DNA from: a virus
Reading direction: 5' to 3' (one strand)
Virus record (IMG/VR): IMGVR_UViG_3300025769_000780
Span: 1-25,050 of that record
Length of the DNA stretch: 25,050 bases
Part shown: positions 8,399-13,214 of the stretch, piece after piece
How positions within the stretch are numbered: the stretch's first letter is position 1
How the letters are laid out: every line of letters begins with the position of its first letter
Made by a program: the position numbers and the translations under genes
The notes under the pieces: model-generated
Seen by the model: only the letters and a program-made list of their open reading frames with translations
Databases searched by the model: none
Told to the model about the DNA's origin: nothing

Positions 8399-8453
8399 GG
8401 CTCAGTCCGGCTCAGTCCGGCTCAGTCCAGATCAGTCCGGCTTGGCTCAGTCC
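8399..8453. repeat. 10-bp direct repeats GGCTCAGTCC (five copies)
   Basis: Three perfect copies begin at 8399, 8409 and 8419. A variant (AGATCAGTCC) begins at 8429 and a fifth perfect copy at 8444. The 10-bp period places the first four copies on nearly the same face of the helix. A C-rich tract (8367-8381) lies just upstream. The array resembles iterons or stacked binding sites for a phage or host protein. Confidence 0.85.
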
Positions 8454-8496
8454 GGCTTCATGTGAGGAGTCTTTTTCTTCTCAATCAGCGAGATGT

Positions 8497-8595
8497 ATTC
8501 AGTGCCATTATTGAGTACCAGATTCAGTGCCATCATTCTGCCCCAAGTGTAGTCCATTCAGTGCCATCATTCATCCATCCATAGGTGCCATCATT
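8497..8595. repeat. 16-bp direct repeats ATTCAGTGCCATCATT (three full, one partial)
   Basis: Copies lie at 8497-8512 (one change, T for C at position 13), 8522-8537, 8556-8571 and a partial copy GGTGCCATCATT at 8584-8595. The spacing is about 25, 34 and 26-28 bp, that is 2.5 to 3 helical turns. A 12-bp near palindrome (CGGTG-GT-CACCG, 8596-8607) follows. They are unrelated to the 10-bp array upstream and look like iterons or operators. The stretch 8112-9105 carries no gene I can support. Confidence 0.85.
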
Positions 8596-8770
8596 CGGTG
8601 GTCACCGGAGGGTCAAACTGGATGCCATGGGATAGCTATTTAAGGGTGCTTTGAAGGGTTGATTGTATCGTTTCACGGAACTTAGCCGAAAAAAAGTTTA
8701 ATTGAGAGTATGTTGATTGTCATGGAGTTACAGAAGTCCCCGAAAGAAATATGGCTTATCTGGAAAAAAA

Positions 8771-9060
8771 AGCTCGTAGGGGTTTGGAAAGTGTGCATAT
8801 TGGAGGTGCAGTTCCCGTTCATTGACAGTCCAAACGCTACCGACTCCGACCTCGGATGTCGACCGCTAGCATCTCTACCGTTACCAGAAGACCCACTGCC
8901 TCGAGCTTTGGACTTGCGGATATATGACAGCGACTCGACCTTCGATACGGTGATACCTCGGATGACCTCTCTGGAAGTGGAGAGGTGGCCGCCAAAGCGG
9001 CCTCGATGACGTAGCAAGTGGGACATAGATTGGTAACCCAGCCGCATACTGCGGCGGTCA
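8771..9060 (+). ncRNA. Candidate structured RNA or long structured leader
   Basis: This GC-rich stretch has no good reading frame but many compact pairings on the plus strand. The helix 8776-8788 with 8829-8840 pairs GTTTGGA to TCCAAAC and GTAG to CTAC. The hairpin 8841-8861 has CGAC-TCCG, loop ACCT, CGGA-T-GTCG. ACCGT (8877-8881) can pair with ACGGT (8947-8951). Hairpin 8965-8986 has a 7-bp stem ACCTCTC/GAGAGGT. Hairpin 8987-9002 pairs GGCCGC and GCGGCC around CAAA. Hairpin 9041-9055 pairs GCCGC and GCGGC around ATACT. It ends about 45 nt before the ATG at 9106, so it is either the leader of that gene or an independent RNA. I do not recognise it as a known RNA class. Confidence 0.4.
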
Positions 9061-9105
9061 CAAGCCCGCATAGATGGGGAGTGCCAATAATCAACTAGTG
9101 CAAAT

Positions 9106-9396
9106 ATGACAATTGAATACATCACCTTCGGTATCATCGACAACCTCGTGATGATCATCGGTGCCATGACTGGCATCGAGGTCGAGAATTACCTTCCAAA
9201 GGCGTTCCAAAAGGGCCTCGGCGTAGTAGTCGGGGCTGGCCTCGGAAACGCCACCAGTGACTGGCTCGGAGGAGCCGTTGCAGGCAACCTCGGGATGGCC
9301 AATGGCACGGCCGTGGGATGCATAATTGGACTGGGATTTATCCCAGCCATACTGCTCATCAAGAACCTACGGAAAGCCAAGCAGGCGTCCAAGTAA
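9106..9396 (+). CDS. Small membrane protein with glycine-rich helices, holin-like
   Basis: A 96-residue protein with three probable membrane segments at about 5-25 (ITFGIIDNLVMIIGAMTGI), 36-60 and 65-86 (GCIIGLGFIPAILLI). It ends in a basic tail (KNLRKAKQASK). The second segment, GVVVGAGLGNATSDWLGG, carries spaced glycines typical of helix packing. Related small membrane proteins with an IDNLVMI-GA-G-E start occur in other phages, as I recall, with no assigned role. Size, topology and basic tail would suit a holin, but it is the first early gene, away from the lysozyme, so that is only one possibility. The leader has no Shine-Dalgarno site. Confidence 0.7.
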   Translation: MTIEYITFGIIDNLVMIIGAMTGIEVENYLPKAFQKGLGVVVGAGLGNATSDWLGGAVAGNLGMANGTAVGCIIGLGFIPAILLIKNLRKAKQASK

Positions 9397-9401
9397 TACC
9401 A

Positions 9402-9436
9402 CAGCTCGCACCCTCACAGCTACGGGCTTTTTGGGT
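9402..9436 (+). terminator. Imperfect terminator, first of the recurring type
   Basis: The sequence AGCTCG...CGGGCT can pair around a 14-nt loop and runs into TTTTT. It shares the CACAGCTCGCACCC opening and GGGCTTTTTGGGT ending with the perfect hairpin at 9730-9759, so it looks like a decayed copy. Confidence 0.5.
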
Positions 9437-9478
9437 GTAAGCATTCCGCTTCAAATTAACACACAACCAATCAAAATT

Positions 9479-9724
9479 ATGTATACTATAGACCAAGTAA
9501 ATGCTATGTGCCAAGACAGGCAGAAAGAGATCGTTCTCGAAGAACCAATTATACGGGCAATCGAGGATAGCGGCTATATTAAAACCTATTGCTCCGAATC
9601 CGAAAGGGGTCGCATAGAAGCCTACAAGGATGGGTTCCTTGTCCTTCACATAAGAACAGGTTACAAGCACCCTCACAAGACTTGGAGTGACGCTTATAGC
9701 CACTTCAAAAACCTTAGTTGGTAA
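9479..9724 (+). CDS. Small unknown early protein (81 aa)
   Basis: The ATG at 9479 follows an A-rich leader containing ACAACCAATC and no Shine-Dalgarno site. The protein is soluble and mixed alpha/beta: MYTIDQVNAMCQDR, a Glu-rich helix, then KDGFLVLHIRTGYKHPHKTW. It sits alone between two terminators of the same design, as its own transcription unit or as an attenuated cistron. I do not recognise a family. Small, separately terminated early genes in phages often encode host-takeover proteins, but nothing in the sequence shows which target. Confidence 0.6.
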   Translation: MYTIDQVNAMCQDRQKEIVLEEPIIRAIEDSGYIKTYCSESERGRIEAYKDGFLVLHIRTGYKHPHKTWSDAYSHFKNLSW

Positions 9725-9729
9725 CCCAC

Positions 9730-9759
9730 AGCTCGCACCCTTCGGGGTGCGGGCTTTTT
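9730..9759 (+). terminator. Strong intrinsic terminator
   Basis: An 11-bp stem (9730-9740 with 9745-9755, one G-U pair) closed by a TTCG tetraloop and followed by a T run to 9759. It ends the 81-aa gene. Confidence 0.9.
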
Positions 9760-9764
9760 GGGTA

Positions 9765-9889
9765 GACGGACAGGGCTTTGACCCGTGAATTAAAAAGAGC
9801 CTGCAATGACTGCTTTTATCGACGGATAGAGGCACGCAGGTTTCACACAGAAGTCCAAAGGTGGCACAAGCTATGCCGCTGAGTCCGTC
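9765..9889 (+). ncRNA. Candidate multi-helix RNA upstream of a 47-aa gene
   Basis: A closing helix GACGGAC (9765-9771) with GTCCGTC (9883-9889) encloses three hairpins. They are a small GGG/CCC stem (9773-9775/9782-9784), a long hairpin (CCTGC 9800-9804 with GCAGG 9836-9840, inside it a 10-bp stem 9811-9820/9825-9834 with loop GACG), and GTGGCA/TGCCGC (9861-9866/9874-9879). A second copy of GTCC (9853-9856) could compete for GGAC, as in a switch. It lies between a terminator and a gene leader and has no long reading frame; a seven-codon frame (9806-9829) lies inside the long hairpin. It matches no riboswitch class that I know. Confidence 0.45.
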
Positions 9890-9955
9890 CACTTTTCTTA
9901 ACCAACAACTAACCAATACATGCGCCACTGAATACAGGCGCGAACCAATACAAGA

Positions 9956-10099
9956 ATGACAATAGAAGAATTATCCACCGCCGAGCTATGGCTCGCCTTC
10001 AACAAACTCCACGGCGTTGCTTACGCATCGCTTTCCTACGAAGAAAAGGCACTACTAATAGATGTCGCCAAAGAACTAGAACACAGACAAAAAATATAA
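9956..10099 (+). CDS. Short unknown protein (47 aa)
   Basis: A 48-codon gene starting MTIEELSTAELWLAF and ending KELEHRQKI. It is helical and acidic. The ATG lies after a leader with two AACCAATACA copies (9911-9920, 9943-9952) flanking a small GCGCC/GGCGC hairpin. Its stop overlaps the next start by one base (TAATG), so translation is coupled. The pattern LSTAELWLAFNKL...LSYEEKALLIDVAKEL suggests a small helix-turn-helix or a two-helix protein; no family is recognised. Confidence 0.6.
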   Translation: MTIEELSTAELWLAFNKLHGVAYASLSYEEKALLIDVAKELEHRQKI

Positions 10100-10356
10100 T
10101 GAAAAACAACGTATTATACTCATGGAAAAAATACTCATTGTCCGACTACATGGACTGCCTAAATGCAGAGGGGGTCGGAGGATACAAGTGGGGCATCGCA
10201 TATGATCAAACAGAATCGCCCACGTTCCAAGGCGAGATGGATCAAGCCGATGTAGACAAATACCATCTTGTGACCTTCACGTGCCTCAACAGCAGTGACT
10301 ACCGATCATACATGATTGGCGAAGACGATGGCAAGTTGTCCTGCTATTGCTGTTAA
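10099..10356 (+). CDS. Small unknown early protein (85 aa)
   Basis: It starts at MKNNVLYSWKKYSL, overlapping the 47-aa gene stop by one base. An in-frame upstream extension would run through that gene, so this ATG is chosen. The protein is rich in Tyr, Asp and Ser and ends with three cysteines (KLSCYCC). An upstream Cys lies in DCLNAEG and another in TFTCLNSS, so a metal site is possible but not patterned like a known finger. Function unknown. A terminator of the shared design follows. Confidence 0.6.
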   Translation: MKNNVLYSWKKYSLSDYMDCLNAEGVGGYKWGIAYDQTESPTFQGEMDQADVDKYHLVTFTCLNSSDYRSYMIGEDDGKLSCYCC

Positions 10357-10366
10357 TAAAACACCT

Positions 10367-10395
10367 AGCCTCACCTCACAAGGGTGGGGCTTTCT
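10367..10395 (+). terminator. Intrinsic terminator of the shared type
   Basis: A 9-bp stem (10367-10375 with 10383-10391), loop TCACAAG, then TTTCT. It is followed by a 23-nt segment (10396-10418) matching 9433-9455 at 19 positions. Confidence 0.75.
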
Positions 10396-10426
10396 GGGTG
10401 CAAGCACCCTGCTTCAAAAAAATATC

Positions 10427-10675
10427 ATGAAAATAGCACCAAAGGAAAAACAGATCGTTTTTATCCGGGAATTACTCGGATGTTTCGATCGAATCAACGG
10501 TAACTTTTACCGTTCGATCTTATGTAACTACAGCAATGTAGTTACCCTTGATGAGAATCAAGAGGTTCAACTCGCAGAGGATGCAAATGACATAGAGGTT
10601 CACCACTTCAACGTGTTTCTGCAGACCTTCAATGTGGGTTTCATGGTTGACCTCGGTCTTTTGGATCGCAAGTAG
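10427..10675 (+). CDS. Small unknown early protein (82 aa)
   Basis: It starts MKIAPKEKQIVFIRELLG, with an A-rich leader directly after the repeated post-terminator segment and no Shine-Dalgarno site. The upstream in-frame codons are in the previous terminator and are rejected. The sequence continues as helical and acidic (TLDENQEVQLAEDANDIEV) with a hydrophobic C-terminal part (FLQTFNVGFMVDLGLLD). There is no motif I recognise. It stands as a single cistron between two terminators. Confidence 0.6.
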   Translation: MKIAPKEKQIVFIRELLGCFDRINGNFYRSILCNYSNVVTLDENQEVQLAEDANDIEVHHFNVFLQTFNVGFMVDLGLLDRK

Positions 10676-10680
10676 ACCAC

Positions 10681-10711
10681 AGCTCCAGCCCTCAAAGGCT
10701 GGGGCTTTTTT
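10681..10711 (+). terminator. Intrinsic terminator of the shared type
   Basis: A 10-bp stem (10681-10690 with 10697-10706), loop CTCAAA, then six T. Its flanks, CCACAGCT and GGTAGAC, match those of the terminator at 9730. A second small hairpin GCTAC/GTAGC (10722-10726/10735-10739) follows. Confidence 0.88.
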
Positions 10712-10741
10712 GGTAGACAAGGCTACGTTTTTTTGTAGCAT

Positions 10742-10775
10742 TCAAACGAGACTGCGCGTCAAACGAGACTGCGCG
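10742..10775. repeat. Two tandem 17-bp repeats
   Basis: TCAAACGAGACTGCGCG occurs perfectly at 10742-10758 and 10759-10775, directly upstream of the tRNA-like element. The copies could be arm-type binding sites, a binding site for a regulator, or a recent slippage duplication. Confidence 0.95.
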
Positions 10776-10790
10776 GAATAACAACTAACA

Positions 10791-10857
10791 GGGGGTGCCA
10801 GGCTATCGACCCGGTCAAGCACTGGGGACGGGGGTTCGACTCCTCCCACCTCCACCA
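10791..10857 (+). ncRNA. tRNA-like element resembling the tmRNA tRNA-like domain (alternatively an attP-type site)
   Basis: GGGGGTG (10791-10797) pairs over 7 bp with CACCTCC (10847-10853), followed by ACCA (10854-10857). The third pair is G-U, placed exactly as the G3-U70 alanine identity pair, with A73 as discriminator. A 5-bp T-arm GGGGG/CCTCC has the 7-nt loop TTCGACT (10830-10846). CCCGG/CTGGG (10811-10815/10823-10827, loop TCAAGCA) makes a further stem. There is no D-stem; instead GGCTATCGAC stands where tmRNA has GG..TCGAC. Total length is 67 nt, too short for a normal tRNA, and the anticodon-like loop lacks U33. It looks like a tmRNA head with the tag-coding part and pseudoknots deleted. 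The 3' half alone could be an integration core copied from a host ssrA gene. Confidence 0.5.
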
Positions 10858-10880
10858 TTTAATCACAAACAACTAGCAAT

Positions 10881-11078
10881 ATGGACATAGAAGCATACCT
10901 AAAAACCATTGATGAAAAAACAGATGTCATGCGGAGGTGCATGGCCTACCGACAGAAGTATGAGAGATGGGACGAAGATTTTGTTCCCCTCGATGACATG
11001 AGCATTGATCAGCTATGTAAATACTATATATCCACACAAGAAATATTAAACAAACAACTAACAACTAACAACAACTAA
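10881..11078 (+). CDS. Small unknown early protein (65 aa)
   Basis: It starts MDIEAYLKTIDEKTD after a leader with CAAACAACTAGCAAT and no Shine-Dalgarno site. It is helical, with alternating charged residues (MAYRQKYERWDEDF). The C-terminal codons encode TTNNN from the repeated CAACTAA leader sequence of the next gene, so the end of this protein is dictated by the leader of its neighbour. The gap to the next ATG is 2 nt. No family is recognised. Confidence 0.6.
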   Translation: MDIEAYLKTIDEKTDVMRRCMAYRQKYERWDEDFVPLDDMSIDQLCKYYISTQEILNKQLTTNNN

Positions 11079-11080
11079 AT

Positions 11081-11557
11081 ATGTATAACGAACCCGCAAG
11101 ATCCGCACTGGCTTTTTGCCAGTCCATGACAGAAAAATATCACGAACTCCTTAAGACGGGAGATATAACCGATGCCGTCGAGCGTAGACCGAACAGGCAA
11201 AAAATCTGTGTTGATCCAGAGGCTGAGGCTAACTGGCTATCGCTAGTAATAAAAAGAATTGAAGAGGAAGAAATGAGTTGGCCCCAGGCTATCAAGGGAA
11301 CTCCGTGGGAGGGTAGACCGGAGGCAATGCGTCACCTTGCAATACGACGAGGCATTTATAGTCAAAAAACTTTGAAAGCCAAAAGGGCGGAGGCAACCCA
11401 ACGGATAAACGATGAAGCGAGACGGGTGAACAAGCTAGCCCGGAGTAGTCACATGAATCTCAAGGACGCTTTAGAGGATAGCACGATCAATGAAAATCAA
11501 TACTATGCCGCCAAGGGTAGGTTAAATTTACCTCATATAACTAAGCGTCCGAACTAG
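11081..11557 (+). CDS. Basic helical protein, possibly DNA-binding (158 aa)
   Basis: Its leader contains several tandem AACTAAC units and no Shine-Dalgarno site. The protein is basic and helical. MSWPQAIKGTPWEGRPEAMRH then LAIRRGIY, and later MNLKDALEDSTINENQYYAAKG, each have a helix-turn-helix-like rhythm (helix, short turn, helix). The middle is a long Arg/Lys/Glu helix (KTLKAKRAEATQRINDEARR). As the last gene before an operator-rich intergenic region it could be a regulator acting there. This is inference from composition and place; no known family was recognised. Confidence 0.6.
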   Translation: MYNEPARSALAFCQSMTEKYHELLKTGDITDAVERRPNRQKICVDPEAEANWLSLVIKRIEEEEMSWPQAIKGTPWEGRPEAMRHLAIRRGIYSQKTLKAKRAEATQRINDEARRVNKLARSSHMNLKDALEDSTINENQYYAAKGRLNLPHITKRPN

Positions 11558-11597
11558 TTAAATGTATCTGTCCTTCATTGACTTACATAACTTCTCC

Positions 11598-11627
11598 TTG
11601 ACAGGAAAGTTAGGGTATGCCTATATG
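11598..11627 (+). promoter_or_regulatory. Promoter of the recombination operon
   Basis: TTGACA (11598-11603), an 18-bp spacer and TATATG (11622-11627). It is flanked by an inverted repeat, ACATAACTT (11585-11593) and AAGTTATGT (11639-11647), that brackets the whole promoter and could be a repressor site. Confidence 0.6.
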
Positions 11628-11661
11628 GAATCAGATGTAAGTTATGTTAATTAGATACTCT

Positions 11662-11698
11662 AACATATTACTAGAATGATCCAACATATTACTCGAAT
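11662..11698. promoter_or_regulatory. Pair of 16-bp operator-like repeats
   Basis: AACATATTACTAGAAT (11662-11677) and AACATATTACTCGAAT (11683-11698) differ by one base and start 21 bp apart, two helical turns. They lie 35-70 bp downstream of the promoter at 11598-11627 and upstream of the gene at 11756. A hairpin (GCACA-CTTT/AAAG-C-TGTGC, 11705-11729) follows in the leader. Confidence 0.7.
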
Positions 11699-11755
11699 TT
11701 TACTGCACACTTTTTAAGTAAAGCTGTGCCTACTAAAAACCAACCGACTAAACAT

Positions 11756-12136
11756 ATGAAAATAAAAATACACACCTATCCAGATGGACCTGCCTTGGGT
11801 CTGCCTAAAGATGAAATCGTATCAGCCATGGGACTACGTGGTAGATTCTCCGACGCTCGTATTGGACAACTTGAAGCTGGGGATCAGTATCTTATGCCGA
11901 TCCAGACCGAACTAGAGCCTCGCAGTGACACGCAGTTACTTGCGCTGATGGCACAGCGACACCTACGGACTTGTTACATCGACAACGTAGTAAATCCAGA
12001 GGGTAGCCGGACGCTTATTATTATGACCGCTGACGGCGGCACTCTATGGCAAGCGGACCACAATACAAATGAATGCTCGGACCTCGATGCTCTTCGTGAT
12101 GGACTCAACTTCATCCTTGACCAAGAGGAACTATGA
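11756..12136 (+). CDS. Unknown protein, first gene of the recombination operon (126 aa)
   Basis: The ATG at 11756 (MKIKIHTYPDG) is chosen over an in-frame GTG at 11726, which lies in the leader hairpin. The leader CCAACCGACTAAACAT has no Shine-Dalgarno site. The sequence looks alpha/beta: a short beta N-terminus, a conserved-looking GLRGRFSDARIGQLEAGDQY, then a strand pair TLIIMTADGGTLWQAD, and an acidic helical end. The stop overlaps the next start (ATGA). It is not recognised; its place suggests a partner of the nuclease that follows. Confidence 0.65.
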   Translation: MKIKIHTYPDGPALGLPKDEIVSAMGLRGRFSDARIGQLEAGDQYLMPIQTELEPRSDTQLLALMAQRHLRTCYIDNVVNPEGSRTLIIMTADGGTLWQADHNTNECSDLDALRDGLNFILDQEEL

Positions 12137-12912
12137 GTCACTTCTATAATTGCCAGAACCCATCGGAGCCTCAGTTCGAGGCCGAGGTGGGGACTCCTGC
12201 ACAGGCTCGTAAAGCTGGAGCAGACGTTTATCCGTCAGTCACTACCGTGCTAGGCATAGTCAAGGACCCGTTTCTTGACGAGGTTTACAAGCCAAGGATG
12301 ATTACTGACCTAGCCAGAGAGCATCCGAATCGGACTTGGTCTGACCTTGCTGAGATGGTTTACGGAACGAGACCGCATCCAAAGGATGGAGAGTTAATCC
12401 CGTCTCATGAGTTCGGAACATCTGTTCACGGAACCATCGAGCGTATGATAAACCACCACGTTTTGGGCATTGACGAGCATCCCGGTCAATCATGCTGGGA
12501 CAAGTGGGCCATGCCGTTTCTTAACTGGATTGATGACAACAATGTCCAAGCATTGGGCTGTGAAAAGATAGTCAGTCACGGCGGAATCAAGATCGCTGGC
12601 TCCGTTGATTTCATCGGAATCAAGGACTCCAGAATCTTCCTCGCTGATTACAAGTGCAGGGTGAATACTAAAGGTAAGGCTAAACGATACCAGAAGGACT
12701 GCTGTCAGCTAGCCATTGAGGCTTACATGCTGATGCACCTACAGAAGTTACCTTACCTTCCCAAGATTCGATCCGTCATTGTGGACTGCGAGACAGCAGA
12801 ACATATGCACTACGAGTGGACGGACGAAGAGAGCCAGTGGGGTATCCGTGTAGCCAAAGCCGCGGCTAGCCTGTTCTGGATGTTAAGAATGAAACCCGTC
12901 GTAAAACAATAA
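12133..12912 (+). CDS. PD-(D/E)XK exonuclease, RecB/Cas4-like
   Basis: A 259-residue nuclease. GTSVHGTIE (about 95-103) fits the Gly-x3-His entry motif. GSVDFIG (156-162) gives the metal-binding Asp159. LADYKCR (170-176) gives the DxK motif Asp172/Lys174. QLAIEAY (192-198) gives the QxxxY motif of RecB-type nucleases. All the catalytic positions are present. In phages such a protein typically digests dsDNA ends to expose single strands for an annealing protein; here an ERF protein lies in the same operon. It could equally take part in host DNA breakdown. It overlaps the upstream gene by 4 nt. The neighbouring CxxC pattern of true Cas4 iron-sulfur enzymes is not visible. Confidence 0.85.
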   Translation: MSHFYNCQNPSEPQFEAEVGTPAQARKAGADVYPSVTTVLGIVKDPFLDEVYKPRMITDLAREHPNRTWSDLAEMVYGTRPHPKDGELIPSHEFGTSVHGTIERMINHHVLGIDEHPGQSCWDKWAMPFLNWIDDNNVQALGCEKIVSHGGIKIAGSVDFIGIKDSRIFLADYKCRVNTKGKAKRYQKDCCQLAIEAYMLMHLQKLPYLPKIRSVIVDCETAEHMHYEWTDEESQWGIRVAKAAASLFWMLRMKPVVKQ

Positions 12913-12914
12913 CT

Positions 12915-13214
12915 ATGAACAAAGCACTACCCACTGACGCTAAGGCTCGCAAGACTTACCCCATGTATTCTGGCCTTATTAAATACTTTCCTCACGCGCT
13001 AGCCGCCGTGTCTCATTGTAGCTACCAAGGCAACCAACAACATCATCCCGACAAACCACTTCACTGGGACATGAACAAGTCCGCAGACGAATTGGACGCA
13101 CTCATTCGACACATCATTGAAGAAGATTGGGATAAGGTAGCATGGAGGGCATTGGCTAATTTAGAACGCAAACTGACTGACACATGTTCATACAAAAATG
13201 GAACCACGGAATGA
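12915..13214 (+). CDS. dATP/dGTP diphosphohydrolase-like protein (dGTP_diPhyd_N type)
   Basis: A 99-residue protein. ARKTYPMYSGLIKYFPHAL, AAVSHCSYQGNQQHHP, KPLHWDMNKSADELDALIRH and KVAWRALANLE match, from memory, the conserved blocks of the phage family annotated as dATP/dGTP diphosphohydrolase N-terminal. The Asp/His/Glu set (NQQHHP, DELDALIRHIIEED) could hold a metal. The usual insert between the RH helix and the KVAWRALA helix is short here. The predicted role is nucleotide pool control; enzymatic activity of this short form is unproven. It begins 3 nt after the nuclease gene and ends in an ATGA overlap with the next. Confidence 0.7.
   Translation: MNKALPTDAKARKTYPMYSGLIKYFPHALAAVSHCSYQGNQQHHPDKPLHWDMNKSADELDALIRHIIEEDWDKVAWRALANLERKLTDTCSYKNGTTE

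Noticed and set aside
8399-8595. Possible CRISPR array
   Set aside because: Units are only 10 and 16 bp, spacers are absent or very short and uneven, and no cas genes are near apart from a generic RecB/Cas4-like nuclease.
8802-8808. GGAGGTG as the 5' acceptor strand of a full-length tmRNA ending at 10857
   Set aside because: It is 2 kb away with protein genes and terminators between; the closer GGGGGTG at 10791 pairs with the G-U in the right place.
8710-9009. A 99-codon plus-strand frame beginning MLIVMELQKSP
   Set aside because: The first third looks protein-like, but the rest is composition noise from the stem-rich stretch; no family likeness and no leader of the usual type. Not excluded, but not supported.
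8682-9176. A 164-codon frame on the minus strand across the gene-free control region
   Set aside because: It runs antisense through the candidate structured RNA and into the membrane-protein gene, has low-complexity and random-looking composition, and no credible ribosome site.
9781-9789. ACCCGTGAA, similar to part of the TPP riboswitch
   Set aside because: The CTGAGA box and the rest of the thi-box pattern are missing; the pairing scheme differs.
9873-9959. A 28-codon frame whose stop overlaps the start of the 47-aa gene
   Set aside because: It starts inside a predicted hairpin with no leader motif, and its codons are mostly the repeated leader sequence; at best a leader peptide.
10791-10857. 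An ordinary tRNA gene
   Set aside because: Only 32 nt lie between acceptor and T-arm, there is no D-stem, and the anticodon-like loop lacks U33; a standard cloverleaf cannot form.
12302-12493. Antisense frames inside the early genes and many frames opposite the giant gene
   Set aside because: They mirror clear coding genes on the other strand and show no independent start signals or family likeness.
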